Assembly: GCA_023251805.1 (NCBI GenBank)
Contig: JAHEYB010000037.1
Span: 1-36,237 of the forward strand
Reading direction: 5' to 3'
Length of the DNA stretch: 36,237 bases
Source of the DNA: Bacteroidota bacterium
GTDB lineage: Bacteria > Bacteroidota > Bacteroidia > 2-12-FULL-35-15
A model generated the notes under the pieces. The model was not told the DNA's origin, did not search any database, and saw nothing but the letters and a program-made list of their open reading frames with translations. Within the stretch, counting starts at the first letter, position 1; every line of letters starts with the position of its first letter. The position numbers and the translations under genes are program-made. Shown in pieces: positions 1-8,330 of this stretch.

Positions 1-443
1 CCTGCATACAAATCACCATTATATTCGGTGAGCGTGCTCACCGTTGTAACACCCGTATATTCTAACCCACTTCCAATAGGAGACCAAAATAACCCATCCC
101 ATCTTGCAATGTTTTTAGAAAGTACTCCGCCAATATTTGTGAATGTGCCACCTGCAATAAGCTCTGTCCCCTGCATAACCATTGATGAAATGCCGGTACC
201 GGATACAACTCCAGCTCCCAGAGGAGCCCAAGCTACCCCATCCCATTTTGCAATATTAACTGCTGGGATTCCTCCAGCCTGCGTAAATACTCCACCGGCA
301 TATAAAATGTCATTGGTTGTATCCGTTGTGAGTGTTTGCACAGGAGAGTTCATCCCACTTGATAAATTGCTCCATGTGTATTGAGCGGAGAGGTCAAGTT
401 GTAATAAAAATACAAGGATGATAATTGTGTAACTTTTTCTCAT
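1..443 (-). CDS. Secreted repeat protein, 5' part only (runs off the window)
   Basis: Reading the minus strand from the ATG at 443 gives an open frame to the window edge (147 complete codons). It starts with a typical signal peptide (MRKSYTIIILVFLLQLDLSA, then QYTW). It continues with degenerate repeats of about 40 residues: an AGG.FT..GG segment, then NIAKWDG or NIARWDG, then W.P(L/I)G.G. This pattern is common in large secreted Bacteroidota proteins with beta-propeller-like repeats, which usually end in a T9SS sorting domain; that end lies outside the window. The role is probably extracellular or surface, but the substrate is unknown. The plus-strand frame over the same stretch is low-complexity and has no signal peptide, so it is a shadow. 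No clear TAnnTTTG promoter is seen; the nearest is an imperfect match near 512-519. Confidence 0.8.
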   Translation of the reverse strand, partial: MRKSYTIIILVFLLQLDLSAQYTWSNLSSGMNSPVQTLTTDTTNDILYAGGVFTQAGGIPAVNIAKWDGVAWAPLGAGVVSGTGISSMVMQGTELIAGGTFTNIGGVLSKNIARWDGLFWSPIGSGLEYTGVTTVSTLTEYNGDLYA

Positions 444-601
444 ATTCAGAGATTCTTTTTAGTCTACCACTAATTTAGATAAAGAAACCTAAAATCTTAC
501 GACAAAATACGAAAAATATCCGATTCCTAAAGAATCAAATTTTATATAACGTATTTATTATCAATAAATTATGATTAAAATTTTAAGAATCTCAAATGAA
601 A

Positions 602-1840
602 TTATTTATTGGCTGCAACTCTCAAACTTTGATCTGCTAGAAATGCTTTTGTGCTATTTTTAATTCCCTTTTCTTTGTAAGATAATTTGAAAGCCTCCAG
701 TTTGGTTAAATATTCTTGAGCTTTTGTAAAATCCTCTAGCCAAACATAAGCTTCCGACAAATTCATCAATAAACATTCTGTTACATCTTCATCCACTCTT
801 GCTTTTTTATTACTGGGGTTACTTTCTTTCATTGCGGCCTCCCATGTTGAAACTGCTTTTTGCAAATAGTCTTTTCCTTGTGCACTCGTTTCATTTTTTC
901 CAATAATTGCATATCCGTTTTTAGCGTTGCTCAGTGCATCTTTAAAATCGTCATACAATTTTTTCTCATTCACATATCCAATAACAACTGCTTTTGATTG
1001 TGGCACAAATCCATAATTGTTGTTTAGCATTTCGTTGATAGATTTTAAATTATCCATTACAATTTTTTCCTGAGTGTTTGTAATTTCAGTTGCTTGAGCT
1101 GTTTTCCAATAATTATCCAGATCAGTTTGATTAGCAAAAAATTTAGAAGAATAGGTAGTAAAGCCAAGTGATGGGCCATACGCTTCATCCACCAAAAATT
1201 TCCCATCAGGTTGAATAATTTTTAATTTGATGATGTGACGATAATTGAATTGGTAAACAAATACTGTTGAATCAATTGTTTTCCCATCAGCTCTTTTTAT
1301 TTGTTTTTTTTGAGTGGTACTTTTTGCTTCATCTTTTTCGAATCCGGAAAGATTAAGTTGTATGATGAGTGCTTTCTCAGGTAATTTAGAAAAGCCCTCC
1401 AGTTTTATGTTGGAAGAGAGTAAATCGGTATTGAATGTTTTTTCCAACACGGGTTCATTCGCAGTTGATTTTGTTGGGACGGTAGATGCTGGCATTTGCG
1501 GGCGGGGAGTTACAGCTTGTTGTTGAGGTGTTAATCGGAACCACACATTTAAACTATTTTCATAAGAAAGCGAATCTTGATTTCGTTTAATCCAATATTG
1601 TTTTAAAGCTTGTTGATAATCGGCTTCTGCTTTTGCGGATGCATTTTGATAATCTGCTTTTTGTTGTTCGTTTTTAGCAAGATAATCGGCAAGTATTAAT
1701 ACCTGATAATTTTTCACATCCTTGCTTACAGGCTTTAGTGGCAAACGGGTATAATCTACTTTAGTAGTTACATAATCTATATTTTGGGCAAATGCCGAAA
1801 AACTTAAAAGCAGAAGAAACGAAATAGTAAATTTTTTCAT
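602..1840 (-). CDS. Exported TPR-like protein of unknown function
   Basis: This encodes a 412-residue protein from the ATG at 1840, which opens a clean signal peptide (MKKFTISFLLLLSFSAFAQ). An in-frame ATG 13 codons upstream would bury that signal behind extra residues. The middle is rich in charged and Q/A residues. The C-terminal third (about residues 300-405) looks like helical TPR units, with phrases such as LLMNLSEAYVWLEDFTKAQEY. I recognise no enzyme motif. It is expected in the periplasm or attached to the outer membrane. It lies 132 bp downstream of the DUF4349 lipoprotein gene but is separated from it by a strong terminator (1910-1944) and has its own TATTTTTG promoter-like box at 1877-1884, so it is probably a separate transcript. 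Confidence 0.8.
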   Translation of the reverse strand: MKKFTISFLLLLSFSAFAQNIDYVTTKVDYTRLPLKPVSKDVKNYQVLILADYLAKNEQQKADYQNASAKAEADYQQALKQYWIKRNQDSLSYENSLNVWFRLTPQQQAVTPRPQMPASTVPTKSTANEPVLEKTFNTDLLSSNIKLEGFSKLPEKALIIQLNLSGFEKDEAKSTTQKKQIKRADGKTIDSTVFVYQFNYRHIIKLKIIQPDGKFLVDEAYGPSLGFTTYSSKFFANQTDLDNYWKTAQATEITNTQEKIVMDNLKSINEMLNNNYGFVPQSKAVVIGYVNEKKLYDDFKDALSNAKNGYAIIGKNETSAQGKDYLQKAVSTWEAAMKESNPSNKKARVDEDVTECLLMNLSEAYVWLEDFTKAQEYLTKLEAFKLSYKEKGIKNSTKAFLADQSLRVAANK

Positions 1841-1876
1841 GGCAGTAATTTTTAGAAATAAATACAATTTGTTTGC

Positions 1877-1884
1877 CAAAAATA
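1877..1884 (-). promoter_or_regulatory. -7 box for the exported TPR-like gene
   Basis: The minus strand reads TATTTTTG, matching the Bacteroidota -7 consensus TAnnTTTG, 36 nt before the ATG at 1840 and just past the upstream terminator. No TTTG -33 element is visible at the usual 17-23 nt spacing. Confidence 0.35.
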
Positions 1885-1909
1885 GTGATAATTGAATGTA
1901 TATGCATAA

Positions 1910-1944
1910 GAAAGCGAAGAAGATTCTTGGTCTTCTTCGCTTTC
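1910..1944 (-). terminator. 14-bp perfect hairpin terminator after the DUF4349 gene
   Basis: Arms 1910-1923 (GAAAGCGAAGAAGA) and 1931-1944 are perfectly complementary around a 7-nt loop. The hairpin sits 28 bp past the stop of the DUF4349 lipoprotein gene. The U-run on either strand is short, so efficiency is uncertain. Confidence 0.65.
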
Positions 1945-1972
1945 AATTTTAATGATCGGTTTATTATTGTGG

Positions 1973-2905
1973 CTATTTCTTTTTCATCCTGTCGTTTACT
2001 CTTTTTAAAACATAGTAAAGGATAATAGAAATGATAATGATGGGCCAGATTTTAAGTAAGAATAAAAGCAAGGCTTCTAAAATATTCCAGCCAAATTTTA
2101 ATGATTCTTTCATTTTGTTTCCGAGTCCGGGTTCGTAAACATCAATGTTTTTATAATTGGAAACTACCTCTCGTTTTATATCCGTTCGTTGATAGATAAA
2201 TAAGTTGATGGTACTGAAATCTATCTGATCATTCAATTGAAGATTAGCAATTTTAGCATTGTCGGATTGTTCTTCTTTATTCAGTAAATTTTCTTCTGCA
2301 AAGGTGGTTTCGTTTAATTTTTTTCCTCGGTTATCGATGGCATTGGTTAATCGCTCACCGTGTTTTTTTACTCGAACTTGTGTTAATTGGTTTGATAGCA
2401 ATTGTATTCCAACGTCATCCGCTTTGATAATTCGGTAATCCAGAAAGTCGATTAGTTTGGCAATTGTTTTTAAAGTTGTATCCAATTGTGTATTCGGAAC
2501 ACGAATGGTCATTGAATTTTCTACTACAAAAAAAGTAGTTTCCAAAGATGAATCGGCACTTATTGGAAGTGTTATTTTGTTGGTGATGTCGCTGTTGAGT
2601 TTGGTATAAATTACAAACCCATCAAACGATTTTGTGATGTCTTCAATTTTATAAGTTGTTCGGATAACGTCCTTTACTTTAAACTTAAGTTCGGCTGTTC
2701 GAATGAATTTGTGAGTGGTGTCTTTTTTGTCGACAACAGCTGCTGAAGACGAGCCGCGATCTTCGGTTGTTGCGTTTGATATGGAATCCATTGAAGAAGA
2801 TAAGTCGGTAGCATAGGCTCTTGATTTTTCTTCTGCTGAGCCGGCACAACCAAGCATCAGAAGCAATGTTCCGAAGGCCAGAACGTGCATTGTGGAGGTT
2901 TTCAT
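1973..2905 (-). CDS. DUF4349 lipoprotein with C-terminal membrane anchor
   Basis: This encodes 310 residues. The N-terminus is a lipoprotein signal (LLLMLGC at residues 15-21), predicting lipidation of the Cys. A DUF4349-type domain follows from about residue 65 (the RTAELKFKVKDV start is characteristic). It has a central coiled-coil-prone stretch (LNETTFAEENLLNKEEQSD), then one transmembrane helix near residues 275-300 followed by a basic tail (KRVNDRMKKK). DUF4349 proteins are widespread envelope proteins of unknown function. The gene lies downstream of the LRR-GNAT pair on the same strand, 84 bp past the acetyltransferase stop. A possible -7 box (TAGTTTTG, 2985-2992) overlaps that stop codon, so it could be read from its own promoter. 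Confidence 0.85.
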   Translation of the reverse strand: MKTSTMHVLAFGTLLLMLGCAGSAEEKSRAYATDLSSSMDSISNATTEDRGSSSAAVVDKKDTTHKFIRTAELKFKVKDVIRTTYKIEDITKSFDGFVIYTKLNSDITNKITLPISADSSLETTFFVVENSMTIRVPNTQLDTTLKTIAKLIDFLDYRIIKADDVGIQLLSNQLTQVRVKKHGERLTNAIDNRGKKLNETTFAEENLLNKEEQSDNAKIANLQLNDQIDFSTINLFIYQRTDIKREVVSNYKNIDVYEPGLGNKMKESLKFGWNILEALLLFLLKIWPIIIISIILYYVLKRVNDRMKKK

Positions 2906-2989
2906 TTTTAGTGGTTTTAGGTTAGAATGATGGATTGGGTATAAATAAACAATTCATGAACTAGGAATTATTCTATTTATTGCACAAAA

Positions 2990-3499
2990 CTAAAAATGAT
3001 TTACAAAAAGCATAATTTCTTTCGTTTCACCTGGTAACAGTATCATCTTTTGAAAACGAAGCCCGAGTTTTTCCAACAATCCAATAGAATTTTTGTTGTT
3101 GGAATTGGTAATCCCCGCAATGGTAGTAATTCCTAAGCTGTTTTGGGCATATTTCAACACTTCGAAAGCCGATTCAAAGCCGTATCCTTTGCCTTCGTAT
3201 TGAGGAAGAAAAGCAAAACCAATGTCGACATGTTCTAAAAAATCTCTTTTCACCAAGCCGCAAATTCCGATAGATGTTTTGTCGGTTTTTAATCGAGTAA
3301 GATAAAACCCAAAGCCAAGTATTTTATAAGGGGGAATCAGTCGTGTTACAATATAATTTCGAGCATCTTCTTCGGTTTTTAAGCTCCTGTCGCCAATATA
3401 TTTTATCCAAGAAGGAGTATTTAATAGTTCCAAAATAAAAGGAGCATCTTCAGGGGTAATTTCTAAAAGTTCGAGTCGCTTAGTATCTATAATGGTCAT
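2990..3499 (-). CDS. GNAT-family N-acetyltransferase (RimJ/RimL-like)
   Basis: This encodes 169 residues, the normal length for the RimJ/RimL-like GNAT group. The N-terminus TKRLELLEITPEDAPFILELLN is the usual first strand and helix. The acetyl-CoA loop is visible as LPQYEGKGYGFESAFEVLKYA, matching the Q/R-x-x-G-x-G/A pattern, and a C-terminal NSNNKNSIGLLEKLGLRF segment follows. The likely activity is transfer of acetyl from acetyl-CoA to a protein N-terminus or small-molecule amine; the substrate cannot be told. It begins only 5 bp after the stop of the LRR gene, so the two are very probably co-transcribed with the LRR gene first. Confidence 0.9.
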   Translation of the reverse strand: MTIIDTKRLELLEITPEDAPFILELLNTPSWIKYIGDRSLKTEEDARNYIVTRLIPPYKILGFGFYLTRLKTDKTSIGICGLVKRDFLEHVDIGFAFLPQYEGKGYGFESAFEVLKYAQNSLGITTIAGITNSNNKNSIGLLEKLGLRFQKMILLPGETKEIMLFVNHF

Positions 3500-3504
3500 A
3501 TCAA

Positions 3505-4329
3505 TTATTTTTCAATAACCTGTAATGCGGGATTGTGAAAGCGGGATTTTTGAAAGGGTAAATACTGGCCGTTATCGATAATTAAGACATCCAGCAAAAT
3601 GATATTTTTTAAACAATCGGGCAAAAATCCCATAGAGCCGCAATAGGAAACATCTAGTTCTTTCAATTTTGTCATATTACAAATGGCGGAAGGAAAACTC
3701 GATAATTCATTTCTTCCTAAATAAAAGTATTTCATGTTAACGAGTTTCGAGAGTGAGAAGGGAAGCGTTACTAAATCGTTGTCACCAATATATAAATGTT
3801 CGAGATTTACTAAGTTCCCAAAATTTTCGGGTAATGTTTTAATATCGTTATAGGATAAAAAAAGTTGTTTCAGATTAATCATGTCACAAAATTCTGCTGG
3901 CAAAGAAGTAAGCAAATTATCTTTTATTGAAAGTTCTACCAAGGTTTTTAATTGCCCGATACTAGCAGGGAGTTGTTTTAATTTGTTATTACTCAAAATA
4001 CATTTTTCCAATTTTTGAAATTCACCAAAATTTTCGGGCAAGGAAATAATTTTATTTCGAAAGAGCGTTAATTCTTTTAAATTGGGAAGTTTAGCAAGTT
4101 CGGATGGTAGCGTTTTTAAATTGTTGTTGCTCAAATCTAATTTTTCCAAATTCACTAATTTGTAAATGTCAGGTGGAATAGAGTCGAGTTGCTTATAAGT
4201 AATTTTTATACGATAAACTTGAGCCGGATTTCTGAAGGCCTCTTCAAAAGATTTGTAAATTTTATCTTTTTGCGCCAAACAGGCGATTGAAAATAGAAGA
4301 GAAAACAATATGGCCAGGTTTTTTTTCAT
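3505..4329 (-). CDS. Exported leucine-rich-repeat protein
   Basis: This encodes 274 residues with a signal peptide (MKKNLAILFSLLFSIACLA) that contains a Cys near the cleavage site, so it could be a lipoprotein. From about residue 55 there are eight or nine LRR units of 23 residues with the pattern L..L.L..N.(L/I)..LP..(F/I)..L.N. The regular units are followed by one degenerate unit (LDVSYCGSMGFLPDCLKN). The LRR arc is a protein-binding scaffold, and no catalytic domain is attached. It is exported, so it probably acts at the envelope. It heads a two-gene unit with the GNAT enzyme 5 bp downstream. Confidence 0.88.
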   Translation of the reverse strand: MKKNLAILFSLLFSIACLAQKDKIYKSFEEAFRNPAQVYRIKITYKQLDSIPPDIYKLVNLEKLDLSNNNLKTLPSELAKLPNLKELTLFRNKIISLPENFGEFQKLEKCILSNNKLKQLPASIGQLKTLVELSIKDNLLTSLPAEFCDMINLKQLFLSYNDIKTLPENFGNLVNLEHLYIGDNDLVTLPFSLSKLVNMKYFYLGRNELSSFPSAICNMTKLKELDVSYCGSMGFLPDCLKNIILLDVLIIDNGQYLPFQKSRFHNPALQVIEK

Positions 4330-4393
4330 AAAATTTGGTTAGGAATTCCTGGGGATGTAAGGTAAAGATAAGAAAAAAAACTGTAAAACAAAA

Positions 4394-4425
4394 GACGCAG
4401 CCTTTTAAAATTAAAAAGCTGCGTC
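4394..4425 (-). terminator. Terminator after the DUF4190-like gene
   Basis: GACGCAGC (4394-4401) pairs with GCTGCGTC (4418-4425), with further A/T pairing inside. On the minus strand the hairpin is followed by a U-rich run (CTTTTGTTTTAC), so it ends transcripts coming from the small membrane-protein gene. Confidence 0.75.
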
Positions 4426-4443
4426 CGAGTTTTAAATAAAAAA

Positions 4444-4755
4444 TTACATATTGCCGATAATAGCAGCGATAATGATGATAAAAATAACAGCGCCTAAAAT
4501 GCTCATACTAATAATTCCACAAATTCTTCCGCCATTCATATTTTTATAGGACGCAAGCGTATATTTTTCGGGATTCATTTGATACACTTCTTTGCATCCT
4601 TTTGCTTTTGATACTGCAATAATTGCTAATATCAAACCAATCAATCCTAAAAATACCAGTGATAAAATGCCTAATACTAAAACTCCGTTTGAGCCCGGAA
4701 GAGTCACTGCTGGTTGAAATGCAGCGTTTGGTTGTTGTGTGTTTGTTGTTTCCAT
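4444..4755 (-). CDS. Small two-helix membrane protein, DUF4190-like
   Basis: This encodes 103 residues. A Q/P-rich N-terminus is followed by a first transmembrane segment (GVLVLGILSLVFLGLIGLILAIIAV). A basic and polar loop comes next (SKAKGCKEVYQMNPEKY...NGGRICG), then a second transmembrane segment (IISMSILGAVIFIIIIAAII). This matches the small Bacteroidota membrane proteins annotated DUF4190 or CCC-motif. It is an inner-membrane protein of unknown function. It is divergent from the lytic transglycosylase gene and has its own terminator. Confidence 0.75.
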   Translation of the reverse strand: METTNTQQPNAAFQPAVTLPGSNGVLVLGILSLVFLGLIGLILAIIAVSKAKGCKEVYQMNPEKYTLASYKNMNGGRICGIISMSILGAVIFIIIIAAIIGNM

Positions 4756-4882
4756 AGGTTTATTTTTTTTACTAAGATAGAATTTTTTTTGTTTTACAAC
4801 ATATTATGGGTAATAAAACCCTCTTTTATGGAAACAAAGCCTTTTTATTATCGTACACAAGGTATCGTTCTTTCTAAAAAAG

Positions 4883-4888
4883 GAGGTA
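4883..4888 (+). promoter_or_regulatory. Strong Shine-Dalgarno sequence fixing the transglycosylase start
   Basis: AGGAGGTAAT lies directly before the ATG at 4891, giving an ideal GGAGG spacing. Bacteroidota mostly lack such sites, and the other genes here have A-rich leaders. This supports 4891 over the in-frame ATGs at 4714 and 4828. Confidence 0.6.
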
Positions 4889-4890
4889 AT

Positions 4891-6369
4891 ATGACTTTTG
4901 CATATGCCCGAAATAAAATAATTTTTTCCTTATTTATTATTATAGGAATAGTTTGTATTTGCTTATCTCAATTCAGCAACAAGCAAAATGCACCAAGCGA
5001 TGTTGTGCCTCATAGCAACTACGACCTTACTCAAATAAAAAAGCGCGGAAGAATAATTGCGCTTACCGACAACTCCTCTACCAGTTTTTATATCTACAAA
5101 GGTGATTCACTTGGTTATGAATATGAGCAACTACAATTATTCGCCAAAGAAATTGGTGTAGAATTGCGAATGGTTATCGCAAAAAATCTAGACACTATTT
5201 TTAATCAATTAAATTCTTGTGAAGTAGATATTATTGCAGCCAATTTAACAGTAACACAAGAACGCTCTTCCATTGTAGATTTTTCTTCTCCACTCATGCT
5301 TGCTCAACAAGTGTTAGTTCAACGTAAGCCTGAAGGTTGGGAAACAATGTCGGCCAAGGAGCGCGATAAAAAATTAATACGGAACACAGTCGATTTAAGT
5401 GGAAAAAATGTTTTTGTAAGAAAAGGGTCTTCTTTTTATTCACGATTAAAAAGTTTATCAGAAGAAATAGGAGAACAAATAAATATTATGGAAGCTCCCG
5501 GAGAAGTAAATACAGAGCAGTTGATAAGTATGGTGGCAAGCGGGCAAATTGATTATACCATTGCCGATGAAAATGTGGCGCTCAACAATCAAACCTATTT
5601 TTCAAATTTAGATGTAGAAACACCTATCAGTTTTCCTCAAAAAATTGCATGGGCAATTCGTAAAGATTCTCCCGAATTACAAAAAGCATTGAATGATTGG
5701 ATAGAAAAGAGAAAAAATTCTGAGGAAAATGTAGCATTGTATGCTAAGTATTTTAAAAAGAAAAAATCACATAGCAATGGAATAGGAAAATATGTATCGC
5801 ATAGCGATGGAATAATTTCGGAGTATGATGAGTTGATAAAAACATATAGTAAAAAAATTGATTGGGACTGGCAATTGCTGGCGTCACTTATTTATCAGGA
5901 ATCACACTTTTCACCAACAGCACGCTCTTGGGCCGGAGCAAATGGATTTATGCAATTGGTTCCCGCAACCGCAAAACATTATGGATTGGATACAATTGAT
6001 GCAACAGCCGAACAAAGCTTAAAAGCTGGAACAAGTTATATTGTTGATTTAGATACTTATTGGAAAAAATATGTTCCGGAAAAGCAGGAAAGAATAAAAT
6101 TTGTACTGGCATCGTATAATGCAGGATTGGGACATGTGATTGATGCGAGAAATTTGGCAGGGAAATATGGAAAAAAACAAAATGTGTGGAATGGGAATGT
6201 AGAAAATATGATTCTTCAAAAATCAAATCCATTAATTTATAATGACCCGATTGTAAAATGTGGCTATTGCAGAGGGCAGGAAACCTATCTCTATGTAAAA
6301 GAAATCATTAGTCGATACCAGCATTATAAAACATTGCCAGAACCGGCTCCAGCACTGGTGAGTAATTGA
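4891..6369 (+). CDS. mltF: MltF-like membrane-bound lytic murein transglycosylase
   Basis: This encodes 492 residues from the ATG at 4891, which has a strong ribosome-binding site and leads straight into an N-terminal membrane segment (IIFSLFIIIGIVCICLS). Residues about 45-285 form a family-3 solute-binding domain (LTQIKKRGRIIALTDNSSTSFY start; YEYEQLQLFAKEIGVELRMV). Residues about 320-480 form an SLT transglycosylase domain with the catalytic Glu in IYQESHF (E337), then GANGFMQLVPATA and LASYNAGLGHV. This is the MltF architecture: it cleaves peptidoglycan glycan strands to 1,6-anhydroMurNAc ends, with the binding domain thought to sense muropeptides. The stop lies one base from the convergent stop of the next gene, with no room for a terminator between them. 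Confidence 0.93.
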   Translation: MTFAYARNKIIFSLFIIIGIVCICLSQFSNKQNAPSDVVPHSNYDLTQIKKRGRIIALTDNSSTSFYIYKGDSLGYEYEQLQLFAKEIGVELRMVIAKNLDTIFNQLNSCEVDIIAANLTVTQERSSIVDFSSPLMLAQQVLVQRKPEGWETMSAKERDKKLIRNTVDLSGKNVFVRKGSSFYSRLKSLSEEIGEQINIMEAPGEVNTEQLISMVASGQIDYTIADENVALNNQTYFSNLDVETPISFPQKIAWAIRKDSPELQKALNDWIEKRKNSEENVALYAKYFKKKKSHSNGIGKYVSHSDGIISEYDELIKTYSKKIDWDWQLLASLIYQESHFSPTARSWAGANGFMQLVPATAKHYGLDTIDATAEQSLKAGTSYIVDLDTYWKKYVPEKQERIKFVLASYNAGLGHVIDARNLAGKYGKKQNVWNGNVENMILQKSNPLIYNDPIVKCGYCRGQETYLYVKEIISRYQHYKTLPEPAPALVSN

Positions 6370-6370
6370 T

Positions 6371-7039
6371 TTATCCAGCAGCAACAAAAGTACAACCTAA
6401 TTCTTGCGCACGATTTAATGCCCATATTCCGGAAGGCATCAATTGAATTTCCGGTAACACATTATCAAAAAATTCTTTTTTTACTACTTCTTTATCCAAT
6501 TTAAATTTTTTAGCCATCCCTTCGGAGCCATGCTCTAATCCTTTTTGGCAGACACAAATCATTCCACCTCTTTTTTGAAACAATTCGAAACAATCATCAT
6601 CTTCGGTTTTGCATTTTGCAAAAATATTTCTGCGGGAATTTACTTTTGTATCAGGGTCAATCAATTCTATTTTTTTTCCAAATTCATATTTTTTCCATAA
6701 TGGGTCGGCAAGCGAAAGGACAGTTCCGCCATAGCGCAAAACAATTATTAAGGACAAGTCAGCATCCGTAATACCCATTTCGTTATACGTATCCATAAGC
6801 GTGAGTGCCCAGCTCAATGCCGCTCCGTTATTGTGTTTAGTCATATCAAAGACCATCTTATGCTTTTTGCCTTCCATTTTTGCAAACCACTTTTCAGCAT
6901 CTTCTGCGCCTGTTGGAGGAATACTATTTTGTGCTTGCATTTTTAAAGGAGAAAGAATAGCTGATAAGCCAAATGCGGCTGCTCCGCCAAGTACTGTGTT
7001 TATAAATCCTCTGCGATGTGTTGTTGATTGTGTTTTCAT
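6371..7039 (-). CDS. Tat-exported DsrE-like protein
   Basis: This encodes 222 residues. The N-terminus carries a twin-arginine signal (THRRGFINTVLGGAAAFGLSAILS), so the protein is exported folded, often a sign of a bound cofactor. The mature part resembles the DsrE/DsrF-like fold: KMVFDMTKHNNGAALSWALTLMDTY, then LSLIIVLRYGGTVLSLAD, then a buried Cys strand (GGMICVCQKGLE). Cysteines also occur in CKTEDDDC. DsrE-type proteins handle sulfur or related small molecules, but the substrate here is unknown. A good promoter lies at 7082-7112, divergent from the next T9SS gene. Confidence 0.72.
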   Translation of the reverse strand: MKTQSTTHRRGFINTVLGGAAAFGLSAILSPLKMQAQNSIPPTGAEDAEKWFAKMEGKKHKMVFDMTKHNNGAALSWALTLMDTYNEMGITDADLSLIIVLRYGGTVLSLADPLWKKYEFGKKIELIDPDTKVNSRRNIFAKCKTEDDDCFELFQKRGGMICVCQKGLEHGSEGMAKKFKLDKEVVKKEFFDNVLPEIQLMPSGIWALNRAQELGCTFVAAG

Positions 7040-7081
7040 ACGTTTTCTTTAGTAGACGACTATTTTTTAAAAGGATGCTTT

Positions 7082-7112
7082 CAAATTTAGAATTAAAAAT
7101 GTTTAGAACAAA
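7082..7112 (-). promoter_or_regulatory. Bacteroidota promoter for the Tat/DsrE-like gene
   Basis: On the minus strand a -33 TTTG (7109-7112) and a -7 TAAATTTG (7082-7089) are spaced by 19 nt, within the 17-23 nt of the phylum consensus. The box ends 42 nt before the ATG at 7039. Confidence 0.6.
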
Positions 7113-7116
7113 TTAT

Positions 7117-7143
7117 TTTGTATTTGATAAAGGGTTATATTTG
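7117..7143 (+). promoter_or_regulatory. Promoter for the 7169 T9SS gene
   Basis: The -7 box is TATATTTG (7136-7143), with TTTG at 7117-7120. The spacing of 15 nt is slightly short of consensus. The box ends 25 nt before the ATG. It is back-to-back with the minus-strand promoter at 7082-7112. Confidence 0.45.
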
Positions 7144-7168
7144 GTATATATAAACTAAAACAAACAAA

Positions 7169-8275
7169 ATGATGAAAAAATTACACTTTATAATGTCTTT
7201 ACTGGTTGTTTCAGCAACCGGTTTTGCTCAGAGTGAGATGGCGCCTTTCCCTTCTTCCTCATCAATGGTTTCAACGGATAGAGCTCTGTGGGCAATCCAA
7301 TTAGATGCAGATCCTAAGCCAATTGCTTTGGGTTTAGCAGGGGCTTGCTGGACCGGTACAGAATTTTGGGTATCTAAATGGGCGAATGATTCTTTGTTCA
7401 CAGCTGATGCTGCCGGAAATTCAACAAGTATGTTTACCATTCCCGGCATAACAGGAGCAAGAAGCATCACTACAGATGGTACTTTTTTATATATGGGAAC
7501 AAATGCAACACAAATATACAAAGTAGACAAAGCAACAAAAACATTGGTTAGTACCATTACTACTTCTGTTACCAATTGCAGATATGTTGCTTACGACCCA
7601 ACATTAAATTCAGGAGCAGGCGGATTTTGGACAGGTGCTTATGGTTCGGATATTACTGCTGTAAGTATGGCCGGTGCTACTTTGTCAACTATTTTGGCAT
7701 CTACGCATGGCTTAACAGGAATTTATGGATTGGCTTACGATCCTTATTCTTCAGGGGGACCATATTTATGGGCTTATGACCAAGATGCATCAGGTGCAAC
7801 ATTACAACAATTAACTATTGCAGGTGTGTTAACCGGACTTTCACACGACACTCAAGTTGATTTAGCAGGTGGAGCAGGCGGTGGATTAGCAGGTGGTTTG
7901 TTTATTACCAATTCATTTGTTACTGGAATGAAAACAATTGGCGGACTTAACCAAGGACTTTCATTATTTGCTTATGAATTATCTGACCCAACAGGTGTAG
8001 GTTCAATTGATAAAAACAATTTTGAATTATCAGTTTATCCAAATCCTTCTTCAGCAACATCAGAAGTAAAATTTAAATTAAACTCAGAGGAAGTGGTAAC
8101 ACTTGAAGTGTATAATTTATTAGGACGTTTAGTTTCTACAATTGAGTCTGAAAAAATGACTGCAGGAACTCACACTATTAAACTTGACAATGCTAATTTG
8201 AACAATGGAAGTTATTTTGTGAAGCTAACCGTTGGTAGCACAAGTGCTTCTAGTAAAATTACAATTATTAAGTAA
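7169..8275 (+). CDS. Secreted protein with T9SS type A sorting domain
   Basis: This encodes 368 residues (367 if the second ATG at 7172 is used). The signal peptide is MMKKLHFIMSLLVVSATGFAQ. The body contains repeating short G/T-rich strands such as GLAGACWTGTEFWVSKW, ITGARSITTDGTFLYMGTNATQIYKVDKATKT and GIYGLAYDPYSSGGPYLWAYDQ, which read as blades of a beta-propeller. The last ~80 residues are a T9SS type A domain (LSVYPNPSS...LEVYNLLGRLV...GTHTIKLDNANLNNGSYFVKL..., ending SKITIIK). It is therefore exported by Sec, then T9SS, and released or anchored at the surface. The ligand or activity is unknown. It is flanked by a promoter upstream and a hairpin terminator downstream, so it is monocistronic. 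Confidence 0.88.
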   Translation: MMKKLHFIMSLLVVSATGFAQSEMAPFPSSSSMVSTDRALWAIQLDADPKPIALGLAGACWTGTEFWVSKWANDSLFTADAAGNSTSMFTIPGITGARSITTDGTFLYMGTNATQIYKVDKATKTLVSTITTSVTNCRYVAYDPTLNSGAGGFWTGAYGSDITAVSMAGATLSTILASTHGLTGIYGLAYDPYSSGGPYLWAYDQDASGATLQQLTIAGVLTGLSHDTQVDLAGGAGGGLAGGLFITNSFVTGMKTIGGLNQGLSLFAYELSDPTGVGSIDKNNFELSVYPNPSSATSEVKFKLNSEEVVTLEVYNLLGRLVSTIESEKMTAGTHTIKLDNANLNNGSYFVKLTVGSTSASSKITIIK

Positions 8276-8293
8276 TATATTTTATTTTTTTAG

Positions 8294-8328
8294 AAAAGCC
8301 CTGAGGTTAAACACTCTGGGCTTTTTTT
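8294..8328 (+). terminator. Terminator after the 7169 T9SS gene
   Basis: AAAAGCCCTGAG and CTCTGGGCTTTT pair with one mismatch around a short loop, followed by a run of T. It lies 18 bp past the stop. Confidence 0.85.
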
Positions 8329-8330
8329 AT

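Noticed and set aside
28..384. 118-codon plus-strand frame at the left edge
   Set aside because: It is proline/valine-rich with no signal or family resemblance. The minus strand over the same bases encodes a signal peptide and regular secreted repeats.
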